Notes: generated from the letters alone by a model not told the origin. 64,000 nucleotides of DNA from Styela clava (GCF_964204865.1 NC_135258.1:10841001-10905000), one strand, 5' to 3'. Counted from the stretch's first letter, positions 1-12,300 are shown. Made by a program: numbers and translations.

Positions 1-540
1 CACCTGTTGGAGTATTTCGGACAATTTTGAATTTAAAATAAATGAAAACCCGACATATAATAATGACGCAAAAGTAAAATGAACATTTATTGAAAAAGTT
101 ATTATTTAAGAAAGACAACATGATCGTACAATTCCGCCAAAACCTCAATGTTCGCAAGTGAGATGATAAATAAATACTTCCCTGTATTCGATCAATTAAC
201 TTTAGCGTATCGTTGTTCTGCCAACAAACAGCCGGGTGCAAAATATTTCCGTCCTGTGATATGCTCACAAATATTCTCGATATTAATATCATACCCTCGC
301 GTATGTACTTTCTATTAGCTCTTTAGTGATCCCTTCCATCCTTGGCCAAGTCATGTTTCGAATATGTGAACATTTTATTCGACCCAACGTGGCCGGCGTG
401 ATGTTAAAATTGTAAACAAGAGAGAGGTAAAATCAATCGCTAATTTCGTTATAACGGCTCGGCTCGTTTACGAATTGTTGCGCCTGTTATCGTCGAAAAT
501 GATTACATTTGTTGTATTTTGAGGCATTTAAGCAGTAATA

Positions 541-667
541 ATTAGGGCATGACATCATCAAAATCGCCAAGTGAGATCTTGAAATTGCAAATTCCGTAAA
601 TAAAATTGTGAATTATTCGGTAAGGAATTCAGCTTTAATGACCGTCGGGGTATTGTTTTGTTGAAAA
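541..667 (+). repeat. Direct repeat copy 1 (partner at 1681-1805)
   Basis: This ~125-bp block begins with attagggcatgacatcatc and ends with gtattgttttgttgaaaa. It recurs in the same orientation at 1681-1805 with clear but diverged similarity, sharing for example taaataaaattgtgaatt. The copies lie ~1.14 kb apart and flank the tandem array. They could be remnants of a dispersed element; I cannot name the family. Confidence 0.7.
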
Positions 668-1039
668 TTATTATTAATGTGAGAGCGCCAAAAACATACA
701 GTCCATACCGATGCGACTGCAATTTATATGGTCGCAATTGGTCTGGCGCGTTTATTAATAGTGTAAAATAAATTAAACGAATATCAATTATAACCAAGCC
801 TGTCAGCGTGTTTATTTTCTGTTGGCAGGAATCATAATATACCATCTTGAGACAAATTCACTCCTATTACAAAATCTTAATTTTCAGTTATTATCGTTAT
901 ACAAATAACGTGTGGCAACTTTTTAATTTATCGTCGACCAAAAAACCGCCCCACACTCGTCCAAACGTGTGTCGAGCTTGAACGACAGGAACAGATTTAT
1001 CGACGACCTTAATTAGGGAAAATATGCATTTTATTGGGA

Positions 1040-1420
1040 ATGCAAAATAAATGTAACTGAACGCATTTTTTTGTGATATAACTTTGTATTTTCGGAAACG
1101 GGTTGCCGTGAAAGGTAAAATTTGATCTAAATTAATCGCAAAAATGTTTTATTTTAAATGTAACAAAACACATTTTGCGATATAATCTTGTATTTTCGAA
1201 AACGGGTGTCCTGGAAAGTAAAATATGATCTAAATTAATCGCAAAAATGTTTTATTTTAAATGTAACAAAACACATTACAACTGTATTTTCGGATACCGG
1301 GTGTCATGAAGAGTAAAATATGATCTGAATTAACCGTAAATAATGTTTCATTCCAAATGTATCATAACGCATTTTTTGCGATATAACTTTGTATTTTCGA
1401 AAACGGGGCGTAACGAAAAT
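1040..1420 (+). repeat. Tandem repeat, about four units of 85-103 bp
   Basis: Four head-to-tail units can be aligned by eye, starting near 1041, 1138, 1241 and 1336. Each contains a variant of aaatgtaacaaaacacatt, then gtattttcggaaacggg, then gtaaaatatgatctaaatt. The second and third units are the most alike. Unit 3 lacks the gcgatataa segment present in the others. Because the units differ, this is an old minisatellite-like array. Confidence 0.8.
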
Positions 1421-1680
1421 TATTAATCTAATGTTTTATCTATCGTCTAACTAACGTCAAACACATCATTTTCGGGGAGAACTCTAGCCCGCGAAACGTC
1501 ATTTAATTTAAAATAGAGAATGTTTCACGCATTTCAAAACGGAAAATCACCTGTAAGTGGACGGGAATTCAACCATCCGGATTCAGTATTCTATACCCCC
1601 GTGTCAGAACTTTCTGAAGAATGGAACAAAGAACATGTCAAACCGCCGTGGAAGAAGGGGGAGTATTTTTTGCACTAATA

Positions 1681-1805
1681 ATTAGGGCGTGACATTATCA
1701 AAATCTTCAAGAAACTGGTGAATTTGCAAATTCCCTAAATAAAATTGTGAATTGCTTGGTAACATTTTAGCTATAATCATCGCCGGGGTATTGTTTTGTT
1801 GAAAA
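1681..1805 (+). repeat. Direct repeat copy 2 (partner at 541-667)
   Basis: Second diverged copy of the block at 541-667, same orientation, starting attagggcgtgacattatca and ending with the shared gtattgttttgttgaaaa. Confidence 0.7.
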
Positions 1806-2699
1806 CACGTTGAAACTTGAGGGAATTAGTTACAATTAGCGCCTGAATTCTATTAGGCACTCGAGCACTCGAAAAAAAAAGCACTCGAGCCCAATCTTTT
1901 TAGCATTAAGTTGCATACGTAAAATATCCTGTAAAAGAAGTGCTGTTCATTAACGTCATCTCGTCTTATGACCACGCAGAAATGCCTTTATATCCGAATT
2001 ATTCAATCACTATTTTAAATCAACATTCAGGATTGGCACAATTTCAGATTTGCGAAGTTTATCGCCATAGAAATACATGAGAAAGTTAATTATCGTCTCA
2101 ATAAATATCTGCATCACGGTATGGACAATAATATTACCATTCGCATAAAATTGGGACGGTAAATTTACAAATCTTGATAGGTAATATTAAAGCCAACGCA
2201 AATGTTAATTTGAGTCCTCAATGTCTTCAACAGCTGTTGCCGATGTGAACGAACGGGTAAACCCGAAATATAAAACTTCAATGTCCGCCGACCCACAAGA
2301 ATTCATATTTGTATAAAAGAGAGGGCGGGAATATAGATTACCCAAAACCTGGATATCGCCGCCAAAACGATCGCTGACAAGAACAATTAGCGATTACAAC
2401 GGAATTAACCAGTAAAAAGGCTTTGTTGCCGATTTTTCAATGTTTCCACCACGTTTATTCGGTACTCCTTAAAAATATTCGATTCAAAAAAATATTGAAT
2501 TTTGCCGACCTCGCATATCAATGAGAAATAGTTCTGTAAATATCGCAAAATTACGGAAAATGCCACTCCTTTCAACATTGTGATTACAATAAAATGGCAC
2601 TTAATAATGGTATTTTGTGAATTTGGTGATTTTGCAAATCTGTGACATGCTGCTAAGAGTTTCGTCTGATTTGAAAATCGTGCAGTTTGGTCACAATTC

Positions 2700-2745
2700 A
2701 TTCAAAGTGACTATAACACCTAACACTTTTATAGTCATTTTGAAT
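2700..2745. repeat. Short inverted repeat (16-bp arms)
   Basis: attcaaagtgactata at 2700-2715 is the reverse complement, with one mismatch, of tatagtcattttgaat at 2730-2745, leaving a 14-bp loop. It lies upstream of the recognisable retrotransposon sequence. It could be a tiny foldback or part of an unrelated repeat; no target duplication was recognised. Confidence 0.6.
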
Positions 2746-3180
2746 TCATCGATATCATTGATAGTCACATGACTACTCTCTTCAAAGAAACGCACTGTGT
2801 ATTATTCCAACATCTGGTTTCAATCACCCGGGAGCTTTTGCGAGAGAAGCGGAATGGGTGTGCTTGTATAATAATCATATTATAAACAAGAATTTTGCCG
2901 TTAATGCAAAAGCTTTATCTCCTATGTCTGCATCTCATAGGTTAGAATTCCGGTAAATATCGTTATGATATGCATAATTGAGTTACAAAAGTACTAGTAT
3001 GTTACTTATTTGTCAACTTAATACTCGAAAATATTTGTTAACTTTGAATTTTTATTCCATTCAAAATCAGAAAAAAGTGCTATTTCTCTTCAAAATCGGA
3101 AAAAAGTGCTATTTCGCAGTCCCTAAAAAAAGTTGCGAAAGTGCTTCGCAATTTTCGCAAAAAAGTGCGCTAATAGTGAA

Positions 3181-3729
3181 CACTGGAGTGGAAGGCTGTG
3201 ACCTAAAACATCATACGCTGTTACACTTTAAACATTCAAAGAATGGACGAAAAAACGCTAAAGTTGACTTGAATAAATCAACTGTCGACGCTCGGTCTGA
3301 GGAGCATGGGGACGTTCATCATCGAAGGAGGCCGGGTCTGAACCAGTTGAAGAGGCCGGGACTCGTGTTTTATCGTCATTTTGTTCATCAAGAGAGACAA
3401 CATCACATATTCGTAGAAAGGTAGTACCAGTTAGATGTTGGGGATCGGATGGCCGATCTTGCGACACGTATGCCTTTCTAGATGATGGTTCTGATGTATC
3501 GCTATGTACAAATGATTTGATGAAGAGGCTTGGCATAAAAAGTGTCAAAGATGAAATTGTTTTGAAAACCTTGGGTGGTGTCGTTAAGACTGACAGTGCT
3601 CGAGTATCATTGAAACTTCGTGGATTGCGTGAAGTGCATTCAATTCACATCAAAGACGTCAGAGTTCTAGATAGACTTCCGTTCCATCCGATCTGGAGAT
3701 TAACATTCCTACAAATGCTGATTCGTTAA
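3181..3729 (+). pseudogene. Broken gag tail and aspartic protease of the BEL/Pao element
   Basis: Around 3181-3230 the frame reads a C-x-x-x-HHTLLH type sequence, like the end of the zinc-knuckle region before the protease in BEL/Pao polyproteins. A frame change occurs between about 3230 and 3300. In the new frame, starting near 3421, the protease core is visible, with an AFLDDGSDVS active-site-like segment near 3475-3505 and a downstream LKTLGG region. A second frame change near 3676-3685 separates the protease from the long pol frame that follows. The protein cannot be read through, so this copy should not make a functional polyprotein without repair or frameshifting. Confidence 0.75.
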
Positions 3730-3788
3730 GATGCAATCACATTCGGGCCCTGAATTTTCCAACGCTTGAAAATGCCAAAGTTGAGATT

Positions 3789-6700
3789 TTGGTAGGCGTG
3801 GATGCTACGGAGGTGCATGTAATTTCTGGGATGAGACGTGGGAAAAAGGGTCAACCATATGCCGCAAGAACAGCTCTAGGCTGGGCGTTGTTTGGTCCTG
3901 ATGATACTTACAATCAGTGCGATGAATCTCATGTTGACAATATTTCATGGATTTCTTTGAACAATGACAAACTGCATGAGCAAATGGAGAAAGCGTTCGA
4001 AACAGAGTTTTCAGGTTGCGATGCATTCGATACTGCTCCTTCAATAGAAGATAAGGCTGCATTATCAATCATGGCAAATACCATCTGTAAAGTGGATGGT
4101 CATTATCAAGTGAGCATTCCTTGGAAAAGTAAAGATCCGAAATTGCCAAATAATATAAAAATTGCTGAGTCACGTCTTACCAATTTAAAGAAAAGATTGC
4201 TTCGTGATCCAGAATTGCATGATAAATATAAGAAGAAAATGGAAGACTACATATCGAATGGGCATGCAAGTAAAATTTCAAATGACAAGTTGAAACACAC
4301 CAAGAAGACGTGGTATCTTCCTCATCACTGCACAGGAGGAAAGTTTCGGATTGTTTTCGATGCTTCTGCTAGATACCAAGACACATCTCTTAATGACAAT
4401 ATTCTATGTGGACCTTCTCAAACTAATTCGCTAATTGGTGTCTTATCAAGATTTCGACAAGAAAAGATTGCTGTGGTTGCTGATATCAAAAGTATGTATC
4501 ACCAGGTTCTGGTTACACCTGAAGATCGCGAAGCTTTGAGATTTTTATGGTGGCCAGATGGTGATCTCAAACAACCAGTAGCGGAGTATCAAATGAACGT
4601 TCATCTTTTTGGTGGAAATTGGTCGCCAAGTGTTGCATGCTACGCTTTAAGACGGGTAGCTGAAGATAATGCAAACCATGAAGATGAAGAAACCTTAAAT
4701 GCGATCAGAAAGAGTTTTTATGTCGATGACTTGGAACGATCTGAGCTGACTGTTCCTCTTGCATTAAAACGAATTAAGGAAGTTTTCGGTTTATTGGAAA
4801 ATGGGGGTTTCCATCTTTCGAAGTTTTCCAGCAATAGCATTGAAGTTATGAATTCTATACCTGAAGTTGACAGAGCTGTTTCATCAGTGAATTTAAATCT
4901 TGACAAAGTGTCATCGCAAAAGGTACTCGGACTGTCTTGGAATATTCCACTAGATTCTTTTGTATTTGAAGTTGATATTCAGCAGAAACCATATACTCGG
5001 AGGGGATTGCTCTCAATGCTGAGTCAAGTTTTCGATCCTTTGGGTATGCTGGGCCCATTCCTGTTGCCGATGAAAAGGTTATTGCAGCGTTTGTGTACCC
5101 AGGATCTCAGATGGGATGATGATCTTCCTGTAGATGCAATTAAACTATGGGAGAATTGGATTGGACAATTATCTGAATTGACAAAAGTGAATGTACCAAG
5201 ATGGCTACATGGAACCAGGTATGATTCATGCAAGATGCAGTTACATACTTTTTGTGATGCCAGTGAATCTGGCCTTGGAGCAGTTTGTTATGTAAGAGTT
5301 GTCGGCACTTCTGGAGCAGTTCAATATGAATTTGTTGCAGGAAAATCTAGAGTAACTCCTCTGAAGGCAGTATCAATTCCTCGATTAGAACTGTGTGCGG
5401 CAGTGGTTGCATCAAAACTGAGTGCTATGATTCAATTGGAATTGGAATATAAATTTGAAAAGATTGTCTACTGGACAGATTCAATGTCTGTTTTACAGTA
5501 CATCAATAATGTGTCAACCCGATTTAAAGTTTTTGTTGCAAATCGAATTGCCACCATCCATGAACTTTCAGAGCCATCGCAGTGGCGTCACGTGGGAACA
5601 AAGAATAACCCAGCTGACATTGCTTCAAGGGGAGTAATGCCCAGGACATTGAACAAGTGCAACATGTGGTTTCATGGACCAAACTTTCTTAGTGATTCTG
5701 AGGAAAACTGGCCTGAAAGACCAAAGATATTACCACAGATTTCAGATAAGGATCCAGAAACAAAGGCGACACGTCAACTGTGTGCAACAACTGGAAAATC
5801 GAAGCCAGCTCTATTCAAGATCTTGGAAAGATATTCATCATGGATAAAGCTATGTAGAAGTGTTGCCTGGTTGTATCGCTTCAAGAAATGTATTCTGTGG
5901 AAGTATGGTAAGAAAGATAAACCTAAATTTCATCAAATTGGATTGAGTGTTGATGAACTCAAGATGGCATCAATTATTATTAGACTTGTACAAGATGAAT
6001 CATTTTCTAGTGAAGATGTGAAACTGACTAAATCATCAAGTTTGAAGAGTCTGACACCATGCTTGATCGATGGGGTAATTAGCGTTGGTGGACGACTTCA
6101 ACGCTCAAGTTTATCTCAAGAATCGAAGCATCAAATGATTTTACCATATCATCATCATGTTACAGACTTGATAATCGACCATTATCACGATCAAGAAGGA
6201 CACAGTGGTGTATTACACATCTTGTCTGTGATCAGGGAAAAGTTTTGGATAATCAAAGGACATTCAGCAATTAGAAATCGAATACGAAGATGTCTAAAGT
6301 GTAAAATCATGCATTCCAAGTCTGGAGCACAAATTATGGCACCATTACCAGAAGTTAGAGTAACACCAGGAAATTCTCCTTTTGCAAGTACAGGAGTAGA
6401 TTTGATGGGACCGGTATTGATCAAGTCTGGCCGGAGTGAAGTCAAAAGATGGGCTGCTATTTTCACCTGCATGGCTACCAGAGCTCTTCATATTGAAGTT
6501 GTCAATTCTTTAGACGCATCAGCATTTCTTGAGGCCTTTGATCGTTTTACTGCAAGACGAGGTTTACCTCTGGAAGTGTTCTCTGACAATGGTACAAACT
6601 TCACTTCCTCTAACAAATATTTGAAGGAAGGTGTTGAAAGATGGAACAAGTCCGTTCATCAGAGTCTCAGCCGAAAGGAAATAAAGTGGAATTTTAACCC

Positions 6701-7265
6701 TCCTGCTGCCAGTCATTGGGGCGGTTGCTGGGAACGCATGATACGGTCTGTCAGAAAAGTGTTAACTGCTCTTGTTGGGGAACGGCAGCTGACGGAGGCA
6801 TCTTTCTACACATTTCTGACACAAGTAGAAAGGATACTGAATAACCGACCAATCACAGCCGTTGGAGATGACCCTAAGGATTTGAAAGCATTGACACCTG
6901 GAATGTTGCTGACTGGACGTCTAGATCCTGCATATTCATCTGACATATTTCTCAAGGCTGATGGATACAGAAAATCATGGAAGTTGGTTCAGTGGATGGC
7001 AGATCAATTTTGGACTCGTTGGGTGAAGGAATATTTGCAAATACTACAGACTCGTCAAAAATGGCAACAACAAAAGAGGAATTTTGCTATTGGAGATTTA
7101 GTGCTTGTTTCGGATGAGAACTCTCCTCGTGGATCTTGGCCTAAAGCTCTTGTGGAAGAAGTTTATCCAGACCAATATGGAAATGTTCGTCGAGTTCGTG
7201 TTAGAACAGCAAAGTCGACTTACATTCGGGACATAAGGAAGCTGTGTTACTTAGAGTCACCTTGA
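3789..7265 (+). CDS. BEL/Pao pol: reverse transcriptase-RNase H-integrase (long intact frame of a defective element)
   Basis: This 1158-codon frame holds the rest of the polyprotein. The first residues (LVGVD-like) finish the protease region. Reverse transcriptase follows, with FDASARY near residue 188 and the catalytic YVDD at about 310-313. RNase H shows FCDASESGLGAV near 487. The integrase has an H-H-C-C zinc motif near 797-840, GVDLMGP near 869, FSDNGTNF near 930 and the glutamate in HWGGCWERM near 982. A short C-terminal domain ends in IRKLCYLE. The ATG at 3789 is only the first in-frame methionine; the native protein would begin upstream. Such a long open frame suggests a fairly recent insertion even though the upstream portion is broken. 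Confidence 0.9.
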   Translation: MVGVDATEVHVISGMRRGKKGQPYAARTALGWALFGPDDTYNQCDESHVDNISWISLNNDKLHEQMEKAFETEFSGCDAFDTAPSIEDKAALSIMANTICKVDGHYQVSIPWKSKDPKLPNNIKIAESRLTNLKKRLLRDPELHDKYKKKMEDYISNGHASKISNDKLKHTKKTWYLPHHCTGGKFRIVFDASARYQDTSLNDNILCGPSQTNSLIGVLSRFRQEKIAVVADIKSMYHQVLVTPEDREALRFLWWPDGDLKQPVAEYQMNVHLFGGNWSPSVACYALRRVAEDNANHEDEETLNAIRKSFYVDDLERSELTVPLALKRIKEVFGLLENGGFHLSKFSSNSIEVMNSIPEVDRAVSSVNLNLDKVSSQKVLGLSWNIPLDSFVFEVDIQQKPYTRRGLLSMLSQVFDPLGMLGPFLLPMKRLLQRLCTQDLRWDDDLPVDAIKLWENWIGQLSELTKVNVPRWLHGTRYDSCKMQLHTFCDASESGLGAVCYVRVVGTSGAVQYEFVAGKSRVTPLKAVSIPRLELCAAVVASKLSAMIQLELEYKFEKIVYWTDSMSVLQYINNVSTRFKVFVANRIATIHELSEPSQWRHVGTKNNPADIASRGVMPRTLNKCNMWFHGPNFLSDSEENWPERPKILPQISDKDPETKATRQLCATTGKSKPALFKILERYSSWIKLCRSVAWLYRFKKCILWKYGKKDKPKFHQIGLSVDELKMASIIIRLVQDESFSSEDVKLTKSSSLKSLTPCLIDGVISVGGRLQRSSLSQESKHQMILPYHHHVTDLIIDHYHDQEGHSGVLHILSVIREKFWIIKGHSAIRNRIRRCLKCKIMHSKSGAQIMAPLPEVRVTPGNSPFASTGVDLMGPVLIKSGRSEVKRWAAIFTCMATRALHIEVVNSLDASAFLEAFDRFTARRGLPLEVFSDNGTNFTSSNKYLKEGVERWNKSVHQSLSRKEIKWNFNPPAASHWGGCWERMIRSVRKVLTALVGERQLTEASFYTFLTQVERILNNRPITAVGDDPKDLKALTPGMLLTGRLDPAYSSDIFLKADGYRKSWKLVQWMADQFWTRWVKEYLQILQTRQKWQQQKRNFAIGDLVLVSDENSPRGSWPKALVEEVYPDQYGNVRRVRVRTAKSTYIRDIRKLCYLESP

Positions 7266-7402
7266 TTTGTACATATTTATGAATTACACATTTTGTTTCA
7301 AATTGCACCTAATGTTAACTAGTGATCGGGAAGAAACTTGTCTGTATTTGTTAAAATGTTTGAAAATAACTTTTGTTCAATTCGTTATTTTGAGGCCGGG
7401 AA

Positions 7403-8024
7403 TGTTACAGACAAAGTTTCTTTGTTTTATTTCATATATATTTGACCTGGGGTTATCTCGAGATAGATCGGTCATTGCACTTTGTCGAATGACCGTTCAG
7501 GAAATTACTCCCTTTAAGGCGATTTCACCATCTGTTCGTGGGCAGGAATGAGCATGTCAGCGTAAAGAAAGTTTGTTATCGGCCTTTTCTTTTTCTCTCG
7601 TTTTTGTTTGTTTATTATTTTGAATAATTGCCAGTCGGCTGTTTACCATTTATTTCGTGTTAAGAGTTAGCTGTTGAAGAAGTGCTAATTTATTCGCCGC
7701 AATGAGCGGATTTGTTTACTTGTCCATCAGTTTAATAATCAGGTTTGATTCATTTTGCCTATCTTGTATTTTAATGTTGCTATTGTTTGCATCGTTTAGA
7801 ATTAAGTATGTTATTAACCTGCCTGTTGGGTTGGTCGTAAACTTTAGCAACCCTCAATATTGTTGTAATCAATTGATTATTGGACCTCAACATTGCTATA
7901 TCAATTTATTCGGACTTCTACATTCTACAATACTGGAATCGTTTGTTTTTTATCACCACACAATTTCCTATTTCACGTGACTTCAATAGATTTCAATCAT
8001 ATTCAAGCTGTGGAGTTGTTAACA
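7403..8024 (+). repeat. Probable 3' LTR of the BEL/Pao element
   Basis: A purine-rich tract (gaggccggga, about 7393-7401) directly precedes tgttacagacaaag at 7403, which is a plausible polypurine tract and LTR start. The right edge is uncertain. A TG...CA-type end occurs at ttgttaaca (8016-8024). No second LTR exists in the window for comparison, so both edges are inferred from terminal motifs only. Confidence 0.4.
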
Positions 8025-9357
8025 GCGAGAAACCAGGCAGGTAATACATAAAAGAAAGTTAATAGCGCGAAGTGTCACCGCCCAACACGTTATAGGCTTC
8101 TTGTAGAGCCTCAACATAAGTACTAAGTCGCTTATAATCTACAGTACCCATACAAACCAGTTAAACATTTCTAGACTTTTATTAGGTTATTTTCTCATTA
8201 TTTCATGGGCTTGAGCACACATAATCAGTGGCGTAGCCAGGAGGTGGTTTTGCGGGTCGAATGCCCATAGAAAAAATAGTTGAGCTGTTATTACGGTTAT
8301 AAAAATAGGATAATGCACTTTTCGCTGACAACTCATATGATTACAACAAAGTTTTGCAAAAAAACTGATATATATATGCTGAACATAACAAAATAGGTCT
8401 TTAAATGTTTTCCATATATGCTAATTTCAACATGTATCATTACGCAATGCATAATACGCAAGCAACAGAAAACAAGCGAATATGTTTTTAGTTTACTTAC
8501 GGAATGCTTTGAATAATATGATTAGGTACATTTACATTGAGGAATTACTTAAGTCAACAAACGTCACGCGCTATCACTGTAATGTCAGAAGAAGGGGATA
8601 TAATTAGCAAAGTCGCTGTTATGCACCCGAATCAAAATCCCTCAAGGTTGAATAAATACAATACATATTAATAAATTACCGTTTAGATGTAGTAGGCCTA
8701 TACTGCCACGAAGAATCGTACTACTAGCGCGATGTTTTCCGATGTGGCAAACGCCATTGAAATGATCTGACATAACAGCCACTAGCAACCTTTGTATCTT
8801 TGATAAAGGAATAAACAAGTCTGTGAAGTCGACTAACATCAAATCAACTGAACTAAAGCCAAATGTGCCTTTATCATCACAATATCATTTTCATGTATCC
8901 CCAACAGCGCCACCACCAATTTTAATCGCAAGTATAGCCACGAGTTATTACCTAATATATATATTCTTTCTAATACATATTTATACCTTGCTTATCTCAC
9001 TTCACCTGTACATTTCCACATAGAATCCCTGAATTTAAATAACGTCTAACCGCAAATAAGGTACGATAACTTATTGTATTGTAAAAAAGTTGTTTTATAT
9101 TTGTACAATAATGATTGGATCAAACAAACATCGTAATTTTTGTGTCGACTGATCAATCATTATGTCGCAGACAACCATATTTTTTAAAGTATCTGATTCA
9201 GTTTAAATATAAAACGAAATATCTTAGAATATACATTGCGAAAGCTAGCTTTTAAAATTGCATCTTTATCTTTCCACTCTAACAGTTCTTGAATCCGAAC
9301 ACTTTTCCATCTTCATTTTTTGTTCTTCCCTTATACCGATATAGTTAACCCCTAGTG
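8025..9357. other. Intergenic, no gene seen
   Basis: Spacer between the retrotransposon and the 3' end of the TPR gene. It holds one hAT-like terminal motif (8226 onward) and otherwise AT-rich unique-looking sequence. Short open frames at 8642-8842 (-) and 8823-9023 (+) have no domain or splice support. Confidence 0.5.
8226..8270. mobile_element. Solo DNA-transposon-like end
   Basis: The string cagtggcgtagccaggaggt resembles the CAGTGGCG-type terminus seen at the complete hAT element at 17072 and the small element at 42690. I could not find the matching right end nearby, so length and superfamily are undetermined. Confidence 0.3.
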
Positions 9358-12300
9358 TCAAACTCGAAAAACACCAACTCGTTGTCGACATTTAATGTCC
9401 GCGACAGGTAGTTTATCTCCAGTCCACGGCTTATAGTACATCCTGGGAGCGTCGTTAACATTCAAAGGCTCGAATACCTGAAAATAAAGTAGCAATGCTT
9501 ATGGCCACGGCTATCATGCTCAAGAACATATTAGTGAGCTCTGAGAATTTCAATTGATTAATTAGGACTCCAACTCGTTCGGATATCCGGCTATCGATTG
9601 ACAATATATTTGTGCTTGTCAAATTTTTACCTCGAATTTACTCCCTATTTTTCACGGATAAGAATCCATGGATTCATGGATAGATAATGAAATTTCGCTA
9701 ACAAACTTTGATACTATCAAATATCAATTTATTTTAGTTTCAAATTTTCAACTTGATCTGACATTTCTAATATCTTGGAGTCTGAAATTTATATTCCGGA
9801 GAGATAATAATTTTTACTCTAAATCTTGCAAGTCATAGAAGACTTCGTGTCCAGTTCTATAACATAAATGCCAGATTACTGACTCCAAATCCAAATTATG
9901 AAAGAATTATAAAAGGACATAACAATAGCCTTGTGTTAAAAATTTGGCTTACTCTAAGACCATGAACTTGATGAGCGTATTCAGAAGCAGATCTTCGCCT
10001 TACAAATGCTACATCACGTTGACTTTTTACCGATGGTGACGGTGTAGCATAAGACAATTTCGTCATTGGAACAACTGCCAGTGAAGCACGTCTCATGGGA
10101 AGTGTGGGGGACAATCTTGTAGAATGTTGTGGATGAACTAAATTTGGTGGGGCGGACATGGTACCGTTTTGTCTGCCGGGGACAGTAAGCAAGGGCCGGG
10201 AAAATGTAACACTTGGTCGTTTCTTTACATAATTTGATGGAGGCCTGGAAAAATACAAGAATGTTTTTTTTTTTGAAATATCATTCATTTTAATTCTAAA
10301 TCTACAACAATGGTAAATTATTAGTACTTTTTTGGGCTTGCAAAAACCAACCTATAGGCTAAGGTCGCAAATATGAGCACACCTGAGTTGCCAGAACTGA
10401 CTGGGTGGCCAAGTTGGCCTGGAATCTTTTATAGATCTCGAGGCATCGTTTTGAACTTTCGGTATTCGGGTAGGGTTACCATATTTTTGTGACCTCAAAG
10501 CGGGACGCCTATACGAAGACCATATCTGTGATTTTTAGGGGCCTACATTCAAAAACATCCCGGCTGTCTTCCTTGACCATATTGTCATCGAGAGTTCATG
10601 CGATGTCCGTCTAAATATCGGTTTCGGTTTGAAAAATAGAAAGGAATTTACGTTGACGTTAAGCACCCTTTTGGCATACGCATGGTAAGCCTGTAATTGG
10701 GCATTCAATAAAGTAAGCCACCATGAAGAATACCTTGGAACAGGACTCGGCGACTGACTTTGTGTCCTTGATGGCAGTATTTGAGTTGTGTTTGCTGTTT
10801 GTGGTCTGGGTTGATTTGCAATAAGTTTTCCGACTTCATTTGTCGCTATAAATCGATAAAAATCAGTATGAAATCCAAAGTTAGCAGCGTTCTATCTTGC
10901 TCTAAAGGTAAACAAACTATCTATCTGAACGCAATCTGTAAGCTGTTTCTGGCAAGATACCTTTTAGAACAGCAGAATATGTGCGCAAAGCTTCTCCGTA
11001 CGAATGCCTCCTCTTGCAATGAACTGAATTGCGTCGAATGGTCGGTGTTCCGCATCTGAAAGGTGTAACTGGACTTCTAGGTGGCTTTTTGGAAAAGTTA
11101 CTCTCTGACGTTCGTGATGGTGTAACTTCTGTTTCTGTTCCGTTAATTTGTATGATCGGCATGGTCTTATTACGGGTTAGTTCTGTGAATATTAGAATAT
11201 TAAAATAAAATATTTCGCCGGTAACAGACGCAGATACAACTAAAAAATCCTCATTTATTTTTTCACATTTCTAATCTGTTTCATTTCTAACTGGGGTAGA
11301 TTGTTACATTCATAACGCTGTTCTAATTAAGGAAAGAGAATGATGAATGCAATCGCCTCTGCCGTAGATCAAATATCAATATATTCACGGTATATATATC
11401 AATAAGAAATAACTACAGGTAAAATATTCGTACCAGGCATCTGATGCGTTGTGCCCTTTGATCGATCCCTTTTAAAACCTTCCATCAATTCTGGATGAAC
11501 AATATTTCTTGGAACGCTTAGAGACCATAGAAATCTAGAACAACAAAAAATTATCAGAGTGGAAAAATCATACAAAGACAGAGATTTTCGTGACTGTTCA
11601 TATAAATATTTTTATTTCTCAAACATGGAAATCTCAGACTGTTGTTAAAAAATGGCGCTAAATGTATATATATCACAGCCGGCTTGCTAAACAATTCAAT
11701 GAGCGCTGTGAAATGTAAAATACTAAGCTAGTTTTGCTCTCATTTACTGACCTGTTCCAGAGCTTGATAAGTTTCTTGCTGTGAATAGTTGTGACATCTA
11801 AAAATTGAACCGCTTGTGGGCTTATCTGCTGGGCTTTTACGTGATCTTTTTTCATTGACTTCTCGTTGTTTTGGAGCCGCAAACCTTCCATGAAATTGAA
11901 TGTCATCTGCGAGGAAATAGAGAATTTAATAAATTCAACTATAGACTATGCTATGAAATCAGTGATGTTTCAGTATAAAGATTAAATATCCTGAACGAAT
12001 TAATTGGGCCGAATAAACAGAAGTCAAACCTCGTTACGAAGCCTTGTGGAGAAAAACTTCCAGCATAATCTAAAATGAGCAAGTCCGGAGCACCCGAATG
12101 ACCTTGAAACATGAAAAATATTATGGGAGTTCGTACATATAGAGCGGAGTTTCAAGACGATTGTGAAATATTGTGTTTTATAAATTAGTAAATGCTATTA
12201 CCGGAACGTGAAAGTCATTATACCCTTTTAAATTGAAGTGGACACATTTTCTCCCTTTAAACCGGATGGCGGGAGGATAGTCTTACGAGAACGTTTGGAG

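Larger units (their letters stand above)
1..2977. other. Gene-free repeat-bearing region
   Basis: I see no supportable gene here. The stretch is AT-rich and contains a pair of diverged direct repeats (about 541-667 and 1681-1805), a block of about four ~100-bp tandem units (about 1040-1420), and a short inverted repeat at 2700-2745. The open frame on the minus strand at 2405-2701 has no recognisable domain, no splice context and strongly AT-biased composition, so I do not call it. Confidence 0.6.
3072..8024 (+). mobile_element. BEL/Pao LTR retrotransposon, 5'-truncated and decayed
   Basis: Recognisable gag-pol sequence runs from about 3181 to 7265 and is followed by a probable 3' LTR. I see no matching 5' LTR upstream, so the element is truncated or its 5' part has been replaced. 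The region 3072-3180 just before it consists of short duplicated A-rich segments (aaaaaagtgctatttc occurs twice), which looks like a rearranged junction. The left boundary given is approximate. Order of parts: residual gag zinc-knuckle region, aspartic protease, then a long reverse transcriptase-RNase H-integrase frame. That order and the motif types fit BEL/Pao. Confidence 0.8.

Noticed and set aside
3258-3548. Minus-strand open frame over the retrotransposon protease
   Set aside because: It is the antisense shadow of the BEL/Pao protease region.
8226-9000. Complete second hAT transposon from the cagtggcgtagccagg end
   Set aside because: No matching right terminus or target duplication found.
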